NCBI GenBank assembly: GCA_947467625.1
Contig: CANIJN010000032.1
Coordinates: forward strand, 1-32,593
DNA from: Opitutia bacterium
GTDB taxonomy: Bacteria > Verrucomicrobiota > Verrucomicrobiia > Opitutales > Opitutaceae
Length of the DNA: 32,593 bases
Reading direction: 5' to 3'
This document shows, one piece after another, positions 8,426 to 18,135 of this stretch. Position 1 is the first letter of the stretch, and each line of letters begins with the position of its first letter. The notes beneath the pieces were generated by a model that saw only the letters and a list, made by a program, of their open reading frames with translations, was not told where the DNA came from and searched no databases. The translations under genes were made by a program, and so were the position numbers.

Positions 8426-9715
8426 ATGCACCTCGCTCCCCATCCGACGGCTGACGCCGCGCCGAAGAAACGCGACACGCTTTACCTGCAGGTCGTGGTT
8501 GCGATCGCGTTGGGTATTTTTATCGGCTGGCTGAAACCGCAGTGGGGTATCGCGCTCCAGCCGCTCGGAGACGGCTTCATTAAGCTCATCAAGATGATCA
8601 TCGCGCCGATCATTTTTTGCACGGTGGTGGCGGGCATCGCCGGCATGGGCGACCTCAAGCGCCTCGGCAGCGTGGGGCTGCGGGCGTTGGGGTATTTCCT
8701 GACGCTGACCACCGTCGCGCTGTTCATCGGACTCGTCGTGGCCAACGTCGTGCGGCCCGGCGACGGCATGCACATCGACGCCTCCAAGCTCGATACCAAG
8801 CAGGTTGAAACCTACATTACGCAGGGCAAGGCGCAGAGTACGGTCGGTTTTTTCCTGAATATTATTCCGAAGACCTTTGTCAGCGCGTTTGCTGAGGGCG
8901 AAATTCTCCAGGTACTGCTGCTGGCGTTGCTCTTCGGATTCGCGCTGGCGCGCATCGGTGAGCACGGCCGGCCGGTGATGAACCTGCTCAACGAAATTGC
9001 GCGGGTGATGTTTGGTATCGTGTGGTTCATCACGCGGCTCGCGCCGATCGGGGCGTTTGGCGCGATGGCGTTTACGATCGGGAAATTCGGCATCGGCTCG
9101 CTGGTGTCGCTGGGTCAACTGCTGCTGACGGTCTATATCACGTGCGCGTTGTTCATCGTGCTCGTGCTCGGCGGCGTGGCGCGGGCGGCGGGCTTCCGGT
9201 TCTGGAAGGTGATTCGCCACATTAAGGAGGAGATTTTCATCCAGCTCGGCACCTCGTCTTCCGAGGCCGCGATGCCCGGGCTCATGGAGAAACTCGAGCG
9301 CGTGGGCTGCGCCAAGCCTGTCGTGGGTGTCGTCGTGCCGGCGGGCTACTCGTTCAATCTCGACGGCACGTGCATCTACCTCACGTGCGCCGCGCTTTTC
9401 CTCGCGCAGGCGACCGACACGCCGATGGGCCTGATGGATCAGGTCGGGTTGCTCGCCGTGATGTTGCTCACCTCGAAGGGCGCGGCAGGCATCACCGGCA
9501 GTGGCTTTATCGTGCTGGCGGCGACGATCTCGACGACGGGTAACATCCCGCCTGCGGCGCTCGCCGTGATCTTTGGTATTGATCGGTTCATGTCGGAAAT
9601 TCGCGGGCTCACCAACCTCATCGGCAACGCCATCGCGACCCTCGTGGTCTCGAAGTGGGAGGGAGCGCTCGACGAATCCAAGGCGACGGAAATCCTCGTG
9701 GAAAAAAGGGGCTGA
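8426..9715 (+). CDS. dctA: C4-dicarboxylate:cation symporter DctA
   Basis: DctA imports succinate, fumarate and malate across the inner membrane with protons or sodium (DAACS family). The ATG at 8426 gives 429 residues, almost the length of E. coli DctA (428); the open frame begins at 8351, but the extra 25 residues look non-coding. Family signatures are all present: the serine-rich re-entrant loop [65 protein letters not shown] and [22 protein letters not shown]. About eight hydrophobic segments are visible. The gene stands alone, divergent from the DUF1501 operon and 364 bp before a TonB receptor gene in the same direction. Glutamate transporters (GltP) are the nearest alternative, but the C-terminal motifs favour DctA. 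Confidence 0.93.
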   Translation: MHLAPHPTADAAPKKRDTLYLQVVVAIALGIFIGWLKPQWGIALQPLGDGFIKLIKMIIAPIIFCTVVAGIAGMGDLKRLGSVGLRALGYFLTLTTVALFIGLVVANVVRPGDGMHIDASKLDTKQVETYITQGKAQSTVGFFLNIIPKTFVSAFAEGEILQVLLLALLFGFALARIGEHGRPVMNLLNEIARVMFGIVWFITRLAPIGAFGAMAFTIGKFGIGSLVSLGQLLLTVYITCALFIVLVLGGVARAAGFRFWKVIRHIKEEIFIQLGTSSSEAAMPGLMEKLERVGCAKPVVGVVVPAGYSFNLDGTCIYLTCAALFLAQATDTPMGLMDQVGLLAVMLLTSKGAAGITGSGFIVLAATISTTGNIPPAALAVIFGIDRFMSEIRGLTNLIGNAIATLVVSKWEGALDESKATEILVEKRG

Positions 9716-9745
9716 TCGTCGCGTGAGGGTGCGGAAACGCGACGT

Positions 9746-9785
9746 GGGCGTCGCATCCCCGGGGGGGGCGTCGCGTCCCCGGGAG
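9746..9785 (+). repeat. 20-bp tandem duplication, two copies
   Basis: The unit GGGCGTCGCATCCCCGGGGG at 9746-9765 is followed at once by a second copy at 9766-9785 differing at 2 of 20 positions. It lies 31 nt after the dctA stop codon. Confidence 0.75.
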
Positions 9786-9915
9786 GGGAGGCGATGGCGC
9801 GCGCGGGGTGGAGGGCTGAGGAGTGTGACCGTCGTTTATGTCCCCGGTGAGCTTGCGCTTTCCTCTTTGGCTTAATTTTTTCTACCGTCGGAAAACGGTG
9901 ACGTCGGAAAATTCT

Positions 9916-9939
9916 GACGAGAACGAGAACGAGAACGAT
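9916..9939 (+). repeat. GAGAAC hexamer tract, intergenic copy
   Basis: The tract GACGAGAACGAGAACGAGAA plus CGAT contains three perfect direct units of GAGAAC. It is the same repeat unit as in 6645-6691, here in non-coding DNA about 140 nt before the TonB receptor start. Confidence 0.75.
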
Positions 9940-10079
9940 TGGTAAATGACGCTGCCACCGGTCGGCGTGGACGCTGCGGAAGGCACGGGCAGCCTTGCCA
10001 GCCCTGCTCGCAATTGCCCCACTCTCCCCGCAGCGCCTTCAGTTGTGAAGGCACGCCATATCCATACTTTGAGCACACC

Positions 10080-13000
10080 ATGAAGTCGCACCCTTGCATC
10101 ACCGTCGCGTTGATCGTCGCCACCGCCAGTGGGCTGGCGGCTCAAGCGGCCCCGCCGATCCCGCGCCAAACACCCGCCGCGACCGTCACGATGGAGGCGT
10201 TCACCGTCACCGGCACCAATATCAAGCGCCTCGATCAGGAAAAATCGCTGCCCGTCACCATCATTTCCGCCGACGACATTGAGGCGCGCGATGCGGCCAC
10301 GCCGATGAACCTCTTGGAGAGCATCGCCTTCATTACCGACTTTCCGGAAAACGAAACACCGACCAACGCCATCGCCGGCCGGGGCGACAACGCCAACATC
10401 GCGCTGCGCGGTCTCGGTGCGGGCAATACGCTCGTGCTGCTCAATGGCCGGCGGATGCCGTTTCATCCGTTTACCACGGGCGCGGTTTCGCCGGTGAACG
10501 TCAACGTCCTCCCTTCCGCCGTGCAGCAGATCGAGGTATTGCGCGACGGGGCCTCTTCGATTTACGGGTCCGATGCGGTGGCGGGCGTCGTGAACTACAT
10601 TGCGCGCCGGCGGCCCGCGGGCGGCGATCTCTCGTTCCGCTACGGCACGACCGAGCACGGCGGCGGGACAGACTATCAGGGCAAGTTCGGCTACGCCGCG
10701 CCGTTCGCGCAGGGCCGGGGTAACTACATGATCGGCGCGAGCGCCTACACGCGCGACCCGATTTACCTACGCCAGCGGGAGATTTCGAAGTCCGCCGACA
10801 AGACCCGCTATGCCCGCGATCCGTTCAACGCCGCCGGTGGCTCGCAGGATGACCGAACGCCGATCGGCATCTGGCCGCGTTTCGTGACTGGCACGTCCAC
10901 GGCCAACCGGTGGCTCTATCCCATCAACGGCGTCCCCACCCTCACGACGACCGCGATCCCGCGCGCGCAGTATGCCGACTATAACATCTACGTCATCGGC
11001 CAACCGCAGAGCACGCGCCACTCGCTGAACAGCCGCGTCGAATACGACCTCACGCCGCGGCTCCGCGCGTTCGGCGAATTCACCGGTTACTACTCGACGT
11101 CGATGACCCAGCGGCAGCCCATCACGCTGGCCGACAGCGACCGCGCCGTGACGTTGTCGTCAAACAACCCCTACAATCCGTTCGGCGCGCGTTTCTACAG
11201 CCCCACCGGCACCGCCAACCCCGACGGCACGGCGCGCCTCACGGGCAACCCGCAGACGATCACGATCGGCGACATGCTGATGGCGGATGGTGGCCCGGAG
11301 AGGATCGAGACCTCGAATCGCATGCATCGTTTGCTCGTGGGCTTGCAGGGCAAGTTCGGGGCCTCGTCCTGGGAGTGGGAAGTCGGCGCGATGACTGGGG
11401 GCGTGCGGGCCACGGACAGTGCGGTGAACTCGATCCGTGATTCCCTGCTCATCGCCGCCGCGCAGCGCACGGATGCGAGCGCGTGGAATCCGTTTCCCTT
11501 CACCTTTAAGGTCGTCAACAACGCGGTGGTCGCCGATCAGCCTTACCAAAATCCGGCGAGCGTGCGCGGGGGCTACACGCAGGCCGCGACGCGCTACGGC
11601 AACACCCGCATCGACAGCTTTGACGCGCGCGCCAGCGGTGACGTGATCGACCTGTGGTCGGGGCCGGTCGGGGTGTCCTTCGGCACCGAGTGGCGCCGGG
11701 ACTTCAAGCTCGACCGCAAGTTGCCCTTCATCGGCCGCAACCCGGCGGACTCCGGGCTGGATCCGAATGACAACGACATCGTCGTGATGTCGCCGCGCGA
11801 GGTCTTTCGCGCCTCGCGGACGATCGCGAGTGCGTATGCCGAGACGGCCATCCCGCTCGTGGCGCGGAAAAATAATGTTCCGCTGGTACGCTCGCTCGAC
11901 CTCAGCGCCTCGGCGCGGTTCGAGCGCTACAGCGATTTCGGTAACACCACCAAGCCGAAGTTCGGCCTGACGTGGCGGCCCAGCGGGGGAATCTTGTTCC
12001 GCGCCTCGCGCAACGAGGGCTTTGTCGCGCCGGACCTCACGCGCGTTTACTCACCGACGCTCTTCTCCCGCACGAGTCCGCCCGGCGATCTCGACACGGT
12101 GCGCAGTAATTTTTTCACCGGTGCCGGCCGCCCGGCCGACACGCGTGTGCTGACAATCAACTACAATATCGCCAACCGCGCGTTGCAGCCGGAAGTCTCG
12201 AAGGGCACCAGCGCCGGCCTCGGTTTCGAAGTGCCCGGCATCAAGGGCCTCTCGTTCACCGTCGACTACTGGGAGATCGCGCAGCAGAGCCTGATCATCT
12301 CCAACGGTCGCGATACGTCGGTGGATGACGCGCGCCTCCGCGCTTACACGCAGGCGCAGCTCGCCGCCGGCGTGCCGGTCAGCCAGATCGACGTGGGTTA
12401 CCGGCTCGTGCCCGGCGACGAGTCGGGTAACTATAAGGGAGATCCGAATACGCTGCGCGCGCGGGTCACGCCGGCCGACCAGACGCTCTTCGCGGCGGCC
12501 AACGGCAACCTCGCGGCGTCGCGCCAGCTCGCGCCGCTCGGCGCGTTGATTGGTGGCGTCGTCACGTTCAGGAATAGCACCGGGCGCAATTTCACCAACG
12601 GTTTCGACTACACCCTCCGTTACCAAACGCCGCTGACGCCCTTCGGTCGGATCGGCCTCTCCCTCGAGTGGGCGCAGTTTCTCAATAAGTTTTCCAAGCT
12701 TACGCCCACCGACGAGAAGAATGACGCGGTGCACAACATGGACATCCCGCGCACGAAGATCAGCACCAACCTCACGTGGCGGAAAGGAGGTTGGACCGCT
12801 TCGGGCAACTTCACCTATCACACGCCGATTTGGACCGGCTCCAATGCGGCGCTCTCGAGCTTTGATCGGTTGAAGGACTCGGTCGATTACCTCCGCGCGA
12901 TCTACAATAATGGGGCGCTCGCGTACCATGAAATCGGTGACAAGCAGACGCAGTTGAATCTCGGCCTCGGCTATCGCTGGGGTGCGCAGGCCCACGGGTG

Positions 13001-13151
13001 GTTGCGCCGCACATCCGTGCGCGTCGGTGTCAATAATGCGCAAGACCGCGAACCGACGCACAGCCAGGCGCAGACCGGATACACCGGCAGCATGGGCACG
13101 AGCCTCTGGGTCGGTCGGGCGTATTCGTTGAGCTACGGACGGGATTTTTGA
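10080..13151 (+). CDS. TonB-dependent outer-membrane receptor
   Basis: This is a 1023-residue outer-membrane receptor of the TonB-dependent class with no recognisable ligand. The ATG at 10080 begins MKSHPCITVALIVATASGLA, a good signal peptide; the open frame starts earlier (9939), but that part is Cys/Pro/Arg-rich and implausible. After the signal comes a TonB-box-like MEAFTVTG at about residues 38-45, then the plug (LPVTIISADDIEARDAATPMN; LVLLNGRRMP; VLRDGASSIYGSDAVAGVVN), then a long barrel ending SLSYGRDF with a terminal Phe. Unlike the receptor at 538-3762 it lacks the carboxypeptidase-regulatory-like N-terminal domain. The plug resembles Caulobacter/Xanthomonas-type receptors used for plant polysaccharide fragments, but that is only a resemblance. 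It is transcribed in the same direction as dctA but too far away to call an operon. Confidence 0.9.
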   Translation: MKSHPCITVALIVATASGLAAQAAPPIPRQTPAATVTMEAFTVTGTNIKRLDQEKSLPVTIISADDIEARDAATPMNLLESIAFITDFPENETPTNAIAGRGDNANIALRGLGAGNTLVLLNGRRMPFHPFTTGAVSPVNVNVLPSAVQQIEVLRDGASSIYGSDAVAGVVNYIARRRPAGGDLSFRYGTTEHGGGTDYQGKFGYAAPFAQGRGNYMIGASAYTRDPIYLRQREISKSADKTRYARDPFNAAGGSQDDRTPIGIWPRFVTGTSTANRWLYPINGVPTLTTTAIPRAQYADYNIYVIGQPQSTRHSLNSRVEYDLTPRLRAFGEFTGYYSTSMTQRQPITLADSDRAVTLSSNNPYNPFGARFYSPTGTANPDGTARLTGNPQTITIGDMLMADGGPERIETSNRMHRLLVGLQGKFGASSWEWEVGAMTGGVRATDSAVNSIRDSLLIAAAQRTDASAWNPFPFTFKVVNNAVVADQPYQNPASVRGGYTQAATRYGNTRIDSFDARASGDVIDLWSGPVGVSFGTEWRRDFKLDRKLPFIGRNPADSGLDPNDNDIVVMSPREVFRASRTIASAYAETAIPLVARKNNVPLVRSLDLSASARFERYSDFGNTTKPKFGLTWRPSGGILFRASRNEGFVAPDLTRVYSPTLFSRTSPPGDLDTVRSNFFTGAGRPADTRVLTINYNIANRALQPEVSKGTSAGLGFEVPGIKGLSFTVDYWEIAQQSLIISNGRDTSVDDARLRAYTQAQLAAGVPVSQIDVGYRLVPGDESGNYKGDPNTLRARVTPADQTLFAAANGNLAASRQLAPLGALIGGVVTFRNSTGRNFTNGFDYTLRYQTPLTPFGRIGLSLEWAQFLNKFSKLTPTDEKNDAVHNMDIPRTKISTNLTWRKGGWTASGNFTYHTPIWTGSNAALSSFDRLKDSVDYLRAIYNNGALAYHEIGDKQTQLNLGLGYRWGAQAHGWLRRTSVRVGVNNAQDREPTHSQAQTGYTGSMGTSLWVGRAYSLSYGRDF

Positions 13152-13346
13152 GGACACCCTTTCCGGTGACGGCGCTGATCCTCGGTGTGGACCGGTGCAG
13201 GTGCGAGTTGCGCGCGACCACGGATTTCAGGGGTAACAACTCCCGTCCGTTTGCACCGCAGAGACGACACCGGAACGCAGATAAAACTGAAGACGCCCTC
13301 TCCCTCTATCCCGCAGCAATCGCGCTTTTCTGAAGAAAATCTTTTT

Positions 13347-13441
13347 TCACAGAGGGCACAGAGGTCCGAACCGAGGTCACGGAGCCCAACACCTGGTTCG
13401 CTCTGTGACTTCTGCGGGCTGGGCTCTGAGCCCTCTGTGAA
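13347..13441 (+). repeat. 95-nt inverted-repeat element, copy 1
   Basis: Terminal inverted repeats TCACAGAGGGC...GCCCTCTGTGA are perfect and extend to 18 bp with one mismatch (13346-13363 with 13424-13441). A second nested pair is GTCACGGAG / CTCTGTGAC. The whole should fold into one long hairpin. A copy of the same length and orientation, roughly two-thirds identical by hand alignment, lies at 22866-22960. Confidence 0.7.
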
Positions 13442-13482
13442 CGACAGGGTGTCAAGTCGGGTGTGAACGATCCGGGGTAGCC

Positions 13483-13546
13483 GAAACTCCACTCGCTCAC
13501 GCTCGTAGCTACCAGCGGTCAAACACCCAACTGACGCTGGTATCAG
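13483..13546 (+). repeat. 64-nt dispersed repeat, copy 2
   Basis: This aligns to 377-440 without gaps and contains a REP-like 25-nt motif at 13489-13513. Here the motif is also bracketed by an inverted repeat, GGTAGC at 13476-13481 and GCTACC at 13508-13513, so it can form a hairpin like the one at 31675-31731. Confidence 0.7.
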
Positions 13547-13663
13547 TTTTGCGGGGCGATGATTGGCGCCGCGCGTCCCTCGCATCGGCGGTCAATGAGG
13601 GAAGTCGATCGTTGCAGGCGGCGGTCTGTTTTTTGCGAATCCGCGGGGCGTCGCTTAGCGCAT

Positions 13664-14710
<1,047 letters not shown>

Positions 14711-14735
14711 GGGCGGTTTCAGATTTTCGACGGGG

Positions 14736-15050
14736 TCACAGCGAGGGCGGGCGAACGATTTCCGGCGTGCCGCGCGCTCCGTGCCAGACCCGCATGATTA
14801 CGGGGCGCGGCTGGTGAGGGAACCGTTCGTAGATGATGCGATAGGGAGCTTTGATGATTTCGCGGAGGGATTGGTCTGCGAACTCGGGAACGAAACGACC
14901 GAGGTGGGGAAATTCTGCCACAGTCTCGGCGGCCGCGATCAGCTCCAAGCCATAGGTCTCGGCGAGCAACGGACGATCGGCGGCGATCCGGAGGACGATT
15001 TCTCGCAAATCCTCCCGGGCCGTCGCGGTCCAGATTATTTTTTCAACCAT
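14736..15050 (-). CDS. ParE/RelE-family toxin
   Basis: This is a 104-residue toxin of the type II ParE/RelE superfamily. ParE members poison DNA gyrase and RelE members cut mRNA on the ribosome; sequence alone does not decide which applies. Visible family features are the N-terminal helix [20 protein letters not shown], the [11 protein letters not shown] turn, and the strand [10 protein letters not shown] followed by IMRVWHGAR. It overlaps the upstream antitoxin gene by 16 nt (15035-15050), the usual arrangement for antitoxin-first modules with coupled translation. The pair sits between murA and ruvB, so it may be co-transcribed with housekeeping genes. Confidence 0.87.
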   Translation of the reverse strand: MVEKIIWTATAREDLREIVLRIAADRPLLAETYGLELIAAAETVAEFPHLGRFVPEFADQSLREIIKAPYRIIYERFPHQPRPVIMRVWHGARGTPEIVRPPSL

Positions 15051-15232
15051 TCGCGGAGATCGGTCTTGATCTGAGTCGTGGTGTAAACGCGACCCGCCCG
15101 CACGTCGGCCCGAGCCTTTTCGATCCCGGCCAGCAAGCGCATCCTTTCGGAGAGGAATTCCCAGTCGGCATCCTCCGGCAGGCTGCTCATCTCAGCCACA
15201 ATCTCAGTGACGGCCTGTTCTTTGCTCGACAT
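15035..15232 (-). CDS. Antitoxin of the ParE/RelE module
   Basis: The 65-residue product is acidic in its first half and has the pattern LAGIEKARADVRAGRVYTTT followed by a short C-terminal helix (REWLKK). This pattern is typical of small antitoxins encoded just before ParE/RelE toxins, where the C-terminal part wraps the toxin. The start codon lies 39 nt below the murA stop, leaving little room for a separate promoter. No clear ribbon-helix-helix is seen, so any autoregulation by DNA binding is unproven. Confidence 0.8.
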   Translation of the reverse strand: MSSKEQAVTEIVAEMSSLPEDADWEFLSERMRLLAGIEKARADVRAGRVYTTTQIKTDLREWLKK

Positions 15233-15271
15233 GGCGGAAACGAATCACGCGTCGCGCGACCGCGCAAGCTG

Positions 15272-16561
15272 TCACTTCCACTCCAACTCCGCGCCGAGGC
15301 TGCGGAGATTTTCGACGAAACGCGGGTGGGCGCGTTTGATGATTTCGGCGTTGCGCACGACGGAGCGGCCGGGGATCGCGGCGGCGACCATCGTCAACGC
15401 CACGGCGGCGCGGATGACGTAGGGCGAATCGACAATGGCGGGGCGGAGCGGGCGGTTGCCGAACACGACGATGCGATGCGGGTCGCTGACCATCGCGTGG
15501 GCCCCGAACTTCGCGAGCTCGGGAATCCACGAAAAACCGTTTTCATAAACCTTGTTCCAGAAATGGATCGTGCCCTCGGCCCGCGTGCTCAGCGCGATCA
15601 TCAGCGGGAGCAGATCGACGGAAAAGTACGGCCACGGCGCCGCCTCAATCTTCGGGAGTAAATTGGCGGTGAACGGCGCCTCGATCACGAGCTTCTGGCT
15701 GCGGCGCACGATGGCGGTGTCGCCCTCATGCTCGACGATGACGCCGAGTTTGGCGAAGGCGCGGGTAATGAGGTCGAAGTGATGCGGGAGGGATTTGGTC
15801 ACGCGCACTTCGCCACCGGTAATGGCGCCGAGGGCGAGGAAGGTGACAATCTCGTGGTAGTCGCTGCCGATGGTGATGGTCGCGCCGTGGAGTTTTTTTA
15901 CGCCGGTGACTTCGAGGCGGGAGGTGCCGAGGCCGGTGATTTTTGCGCCCATCGCGACGAGTGCGGCGCAGAGGTCCTGCACGTGCGGCTCGCTGGCGGC
16001 GTTCATGAGGGTGGAGCTGCCTTTTGCGAGGGCGGCGGCCATCGCAAAATTTTCCGTGACCGTGACCGACATGTAGTCGAGCCAGTGGCGGGCGCCCCGA
16101 AAGCCGGCGGGCAGAGCGATGACGAGTGGGTCGCCTTGGTGGACCGCGGCACCGAGGGCGCGGAGGATATCGAGATGGGGGTCGATCTCGCGCACGCCGA
16201 GCGTGCAGCCCTTGGTGTTGGCGTGGATTGTGATCTGGCGCAGACGGTGCAGCAGCGCCGGGTACAGCAGGACCGTGGAGCGCATGTCCTGCGGGAGTTC
16301 GTCGTTGGCGAGGGCGTTGCGAAACGTGGAGTGATCCACACGCATGACGCCCTTGTCGCGGTTCCACTCGATCTGCGAACCCTGGGCGCGGAAGAACGTG
16401 ACGAGTTTATCGAGGTCGGTGATGTCCGGAACGTTTTTCAGCGTGACGGGCTCATTGGTGAGCAGCGTGGCGCAGAAGATGGGCAACACGGAGTTCTTGT
16501 TGCCGGAGGGCGTGATGGTGCCGGAGAGGGGCTTGCCGCCGTTGACGATGAGGTCGGACAT
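15272..16561 (-). CDS. murA: UDP-N-acetylglucosamine 1-carboxyvinyltransferase MurA
   Basis: MurA transfers enolpyruvate from PEP to UDP-GlcNAc, the first committed step of peptidoglycan synthesis in the cytoplasm. The ATG at 16561 gives 429 residues, close to the usual 420; the open frame runs to 16669, but the extension would cross a terminator. Key residues are kept: Lys-Asn in SGNKNSVLP, Arg in DMRSTVLLYP, the active-site Cys119 in KGCTLGVREID (Cys115 in E. coli) with the following Arg, the general base Asp in FSVDLLPLM, and Arg in YVIRAAVAL. The Cys means fosfomycin sensitivity would be expected at this target. Overall sequence is rather divergent from proteobacterial MurA. It lies downstream of the terminator at 16606-16639 and is followed by the toxin-antitoxin pair. 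Confidence 0.9.
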   Translation of the reverse strand: MSDLIVNGGKPLSGTITPSGNKNSVLPIFCATLLTNEPVTLKNVPDITDLDKLVTFFRAQGSQIEWNRDKGVMRVDHSTFRNALANDELPQDMRSTVLLYPALLHRLRQITIHANTKGCTLGVREIDPHLDILRALGAAVHQGDPLVIALPAGFRGARHWLDYMSVTVTENFAMAAALAKGSSTLMNAASEPHVQDLCAALVAMGAKITGLGTSRLEVTGVKKLHGATITIGSDYHEIVTFLALGAITGGEVRVTKSLPHHFDLITRAFAKLGVIVEHEGDTAIVRRSQKLVIEAPFTANLLPKIEAAPWPYFSVDLLPLMIALSTRAEGTIHFWNKVYENGFSWIPELAKFGAHAMVSDPHRIVVFGNRPLRPAIVDSPYVIRAAVALTMVAAAIPGRSVVRNAEIIKRAHPRFVENLRSLGAELEWK

Positions 16562-16605
16562 CGATCGAAAAAGTTGAGGGCTGAGAGTCGGGACGAGGAC
16601 TGAAA

Positions 16606-16639
16606 ATGAAAAAGGCGTCCGTGAATCACGGACGCCTTT
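16606..16639 (-). terminator. Rho-independent terminator after the disordered-protein gene
   Basis: A perfect 13-bp stem, AAAGGCGTCCGTG / CACGGACGCCTTT, with a 3-nt loop is followed on the minus strand by a T-rich tail (TTTTTCATTTT). It lies between the stop of the minus-strand gene at 16683 and the murA start at 16561. It should end the upstream transcript and give murA its own promoter in the remaining short space. Confidence 0.88.
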
Positions 16640-16682
16640 GAAATGCGCGCGGGTTTGCGCGGTGCGCAAGGCTTAACGCGAA

Positions 16683-17930
16683 TCAGATCGCGCCGCCGCC
16701 CTGTTGGCCTTCGGGACGCGGGCCGCGATCAGCGCGACCGCTGCCACCTTCGTCGCCTCGGGAGCGTCCGCGACCACCGCGGCGCCCGCGGCGTCCACCG
16801 CCGTCGGGTCGGCCTTCGCCGCGATACTCACCGCGGGAGCTGTCACCGCCGCCGTCGGACGGAGCGACTTCATCGCGGGGATCGGGGTGCTGGAAGTTCG
16901 GGTCGCGCGGACCCCGGCCCTGGCCGCGGTTACCGCCCCGATCACGTCCACGACCACCGCGGCCACCGCGGTTGCGTCCATCGCTGCCGTAGTCGCCCTC
17001 GCGGCTCGGCTCGCGACCCTCACCGGAGGCGGGAGCTGCGGGGGTTTTCTTTTTGCCGAAGAGGCCCTTGAGCCAACCGAAGAAACCACCGGATTTTTTC
17101 ACCGGTGCGGGTTCTTCCCGGCGCTCGGGACGGTCGGAGCGATCCGCACGTTCGCTGCGGCCGGAGCGTCCGCCCCGGTCTTGGTAGGGTTGGTTCGAGC
17201 GCGGCTCGAATTTGCGGTCGTCGCGGCGCGGCTCACGGGGAGCCCCGGAGTCGAAGGGCTTCGGCTCGCGGGTATCCGCGGTACGGGAGTCGACCGGACG
17301 GGTATCCCTATTCTCGCTGTCGCTGCGGCGGCCGCGTTCCGTGCGGAACGTTGGACGATCTTCGCGGCGGGTGGGTGGGGTGGCGGCGTCGCCGGCAGCG
17401 GCGGGCGCAGCTTCCCAGTTCACCGCGGCGCGTTTCTCGCCGCCTTGGGGCGGGAGAATGTTCAACGCGGGCTTCGGAGCGTCCTCGTTGCGTTTTTCGT
17501 CGCCGAACGGGAACAGGTCGGCGGTCTGAGCGGTTGCCGGTGCTGCCACTGGCGCGGCCACGGGTGCGGCCACGCGTGCGGGTGCGACTGCGACCACGGG
17601 GGCCGGAGCCGGAGGGGGGATGACGGGGGCGGCCTGGGGTGCAGGCTCGTTGACGACGGGCGCGCTCGCGGTGGTCTCACCGGTGAACGGGTTTACGTAT
17701 TCGCTCTTCGAGGTGATGACTTCGAGGGCGCTGGGTTTGAAGCCGCTGGAGGCGGCGGCACCGGCGGCAGGGGCCGCGGGCGGGGTGACACGTTTGCCAC
17801 GGTTGAGGCCGGAGCCTCGGGTGGAGCCGAACGTGCCGAACGGCTGGGTCGCGGCGGGGGCGGCACCGCTCGCCGCCTGGGCGGGAGCTGGGGCCGGAGC
17901 CGATGCGCCGGACTGATCTTGATCTGACAT
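16683..17930 (-). CDS. Disordered Pro/Ala- and Arg/Gly-rich (RGG) protein
   Basis: I do not recognise this as a named family. From the ATG at 17930 it is 415 residues and almost wholly low-complexity. Residues 1-180 are Ala/Pro-rich and weakly charged; 186-275 are packed with Arg, Asp and Glu; 278-295 form a compact basic-amphipathic patch (KKSGGFFGWLKGLFGKKK); 315-415 are Arg/Gly-rich with many RGG/RGR units. RGG tails commonly bind RNA and drive condensate formation, as in DEAD-box helicases and RNase E, and a Phe/Trp/Leu-Lys patch could anchor to membrane or protein; both are inferences. Predicted isoelectric behaviour differs sharply between segments. The frame is real: it has its own terminator and ends cleanly. 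It is divergent from the dUTPase gene. The long antisense frames here are compositional shadows. Confidence 0.75.
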   Translation of the reverse strand: MSDQDQSGASAPAPAPAQAASGAAPAATQPFGTFGSTRGSGLNRGKRVTPPAAPAAGAAASSGFKPSALEVITSKSEYVNPFTGETTASAPVVNEPAPQAAPVIPPPAPAPVVAVAPARVAAPVAAPVAAPATAQTADLFPFGDEKRNEDAPKPALNILPPQGGEKRAAVNWEAAPAAAGDAATPPTRREDRPTFRTERGRRSDSENRDTRPVDSRTADTREPKPFDSGAPREPRRDDRKFEPRSNQPYQDRGGRSGRSERADRSDRPERREEPAPVKKSGGFFGWLKGLFGKKKTPAAPASGEGREPSREGDYGSDGRNRGGRGGRGRDRGGNRGQGRGPRDPNFQHPDPRDEVAPSDGGGDSSRGEYRGEGRPDGGGRRGRRGGRGRSRGDEGGSGRADRGPRPEGQQGGGAI

Positions 17931-18135
17931 GTGCTGTTGTTTTGTGCTGAGGCGCTCATCCTGCGTAGGCGGGAGAGCAACCGGTTTGGTTGGGCACACA
18001 CGGAGCGCGGGGACCGCGCTCGACGCGTGCATGAAGTCACTAGCGTCGCGGCGGCTCTCCCGGGGAGCAACTGCAAATTCCGCGCCGCCGAAGGCGGGCT
18101 TGCCAGCGCTGGGGCGGTTTCCCACCGTCGATCTC

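Larger units (their letters stand above)
9716..10079 (+). other. Intergenic region between dctA and TonB receptor
   Basis: No gene is supported here. After the dctA stop there is a 7-bp stem (GTCGCGT at 9718-9724, ACGCGAC at 9737-9743) without a T-run. A 20-bp tandem duplication follows at 9746-9785. Further on are two direct copies of GTCGGAAAA (9888 and 9903), the second forming a near-palindrome GTCGGAAAATTCTGAC at 9903-9918, and then the GAGAAC tract. CCTTCA-GTTG-TGAAGG forms a small stem about 45 nt before the receptor start. The palindrome could be an operator, but this is not shown. Confidence 0.5.
13152..13663 (+). other. Repeat-rich intergenic region between convergent TonB receptor and ruvB genes
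   Basis: The 512 bases between two converging genes have no convincing coding sequence. They hold a 95-nt inverted-repeat element (13347-13441) and, 41 nt later, the second copy of the 64-nt repeat (13483-13546). No clear T-tailed terminator was found for either flanking gene, so the strong stem of the 95-nt element may serve that purpose. Confidence 0.6.

Noticed and set aside
13347-13441. CRISPR-like reading of the repeated CAGAGG/CTCTGTG motifs
   Set aside because: The short motifs are arms of one hairpin, not evenly spaced direct repeats with unique spacers.
16704-17927. A 407-codon plus-strand frame opposite the RGG protein
   Set aside because: The minus-strand gene ends just before a strong terminator correctly oriented for it, while the plus-strand frame has neither a start context nor a terminator. 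Because both products are low-complexity, this rejection is less certain than the others.
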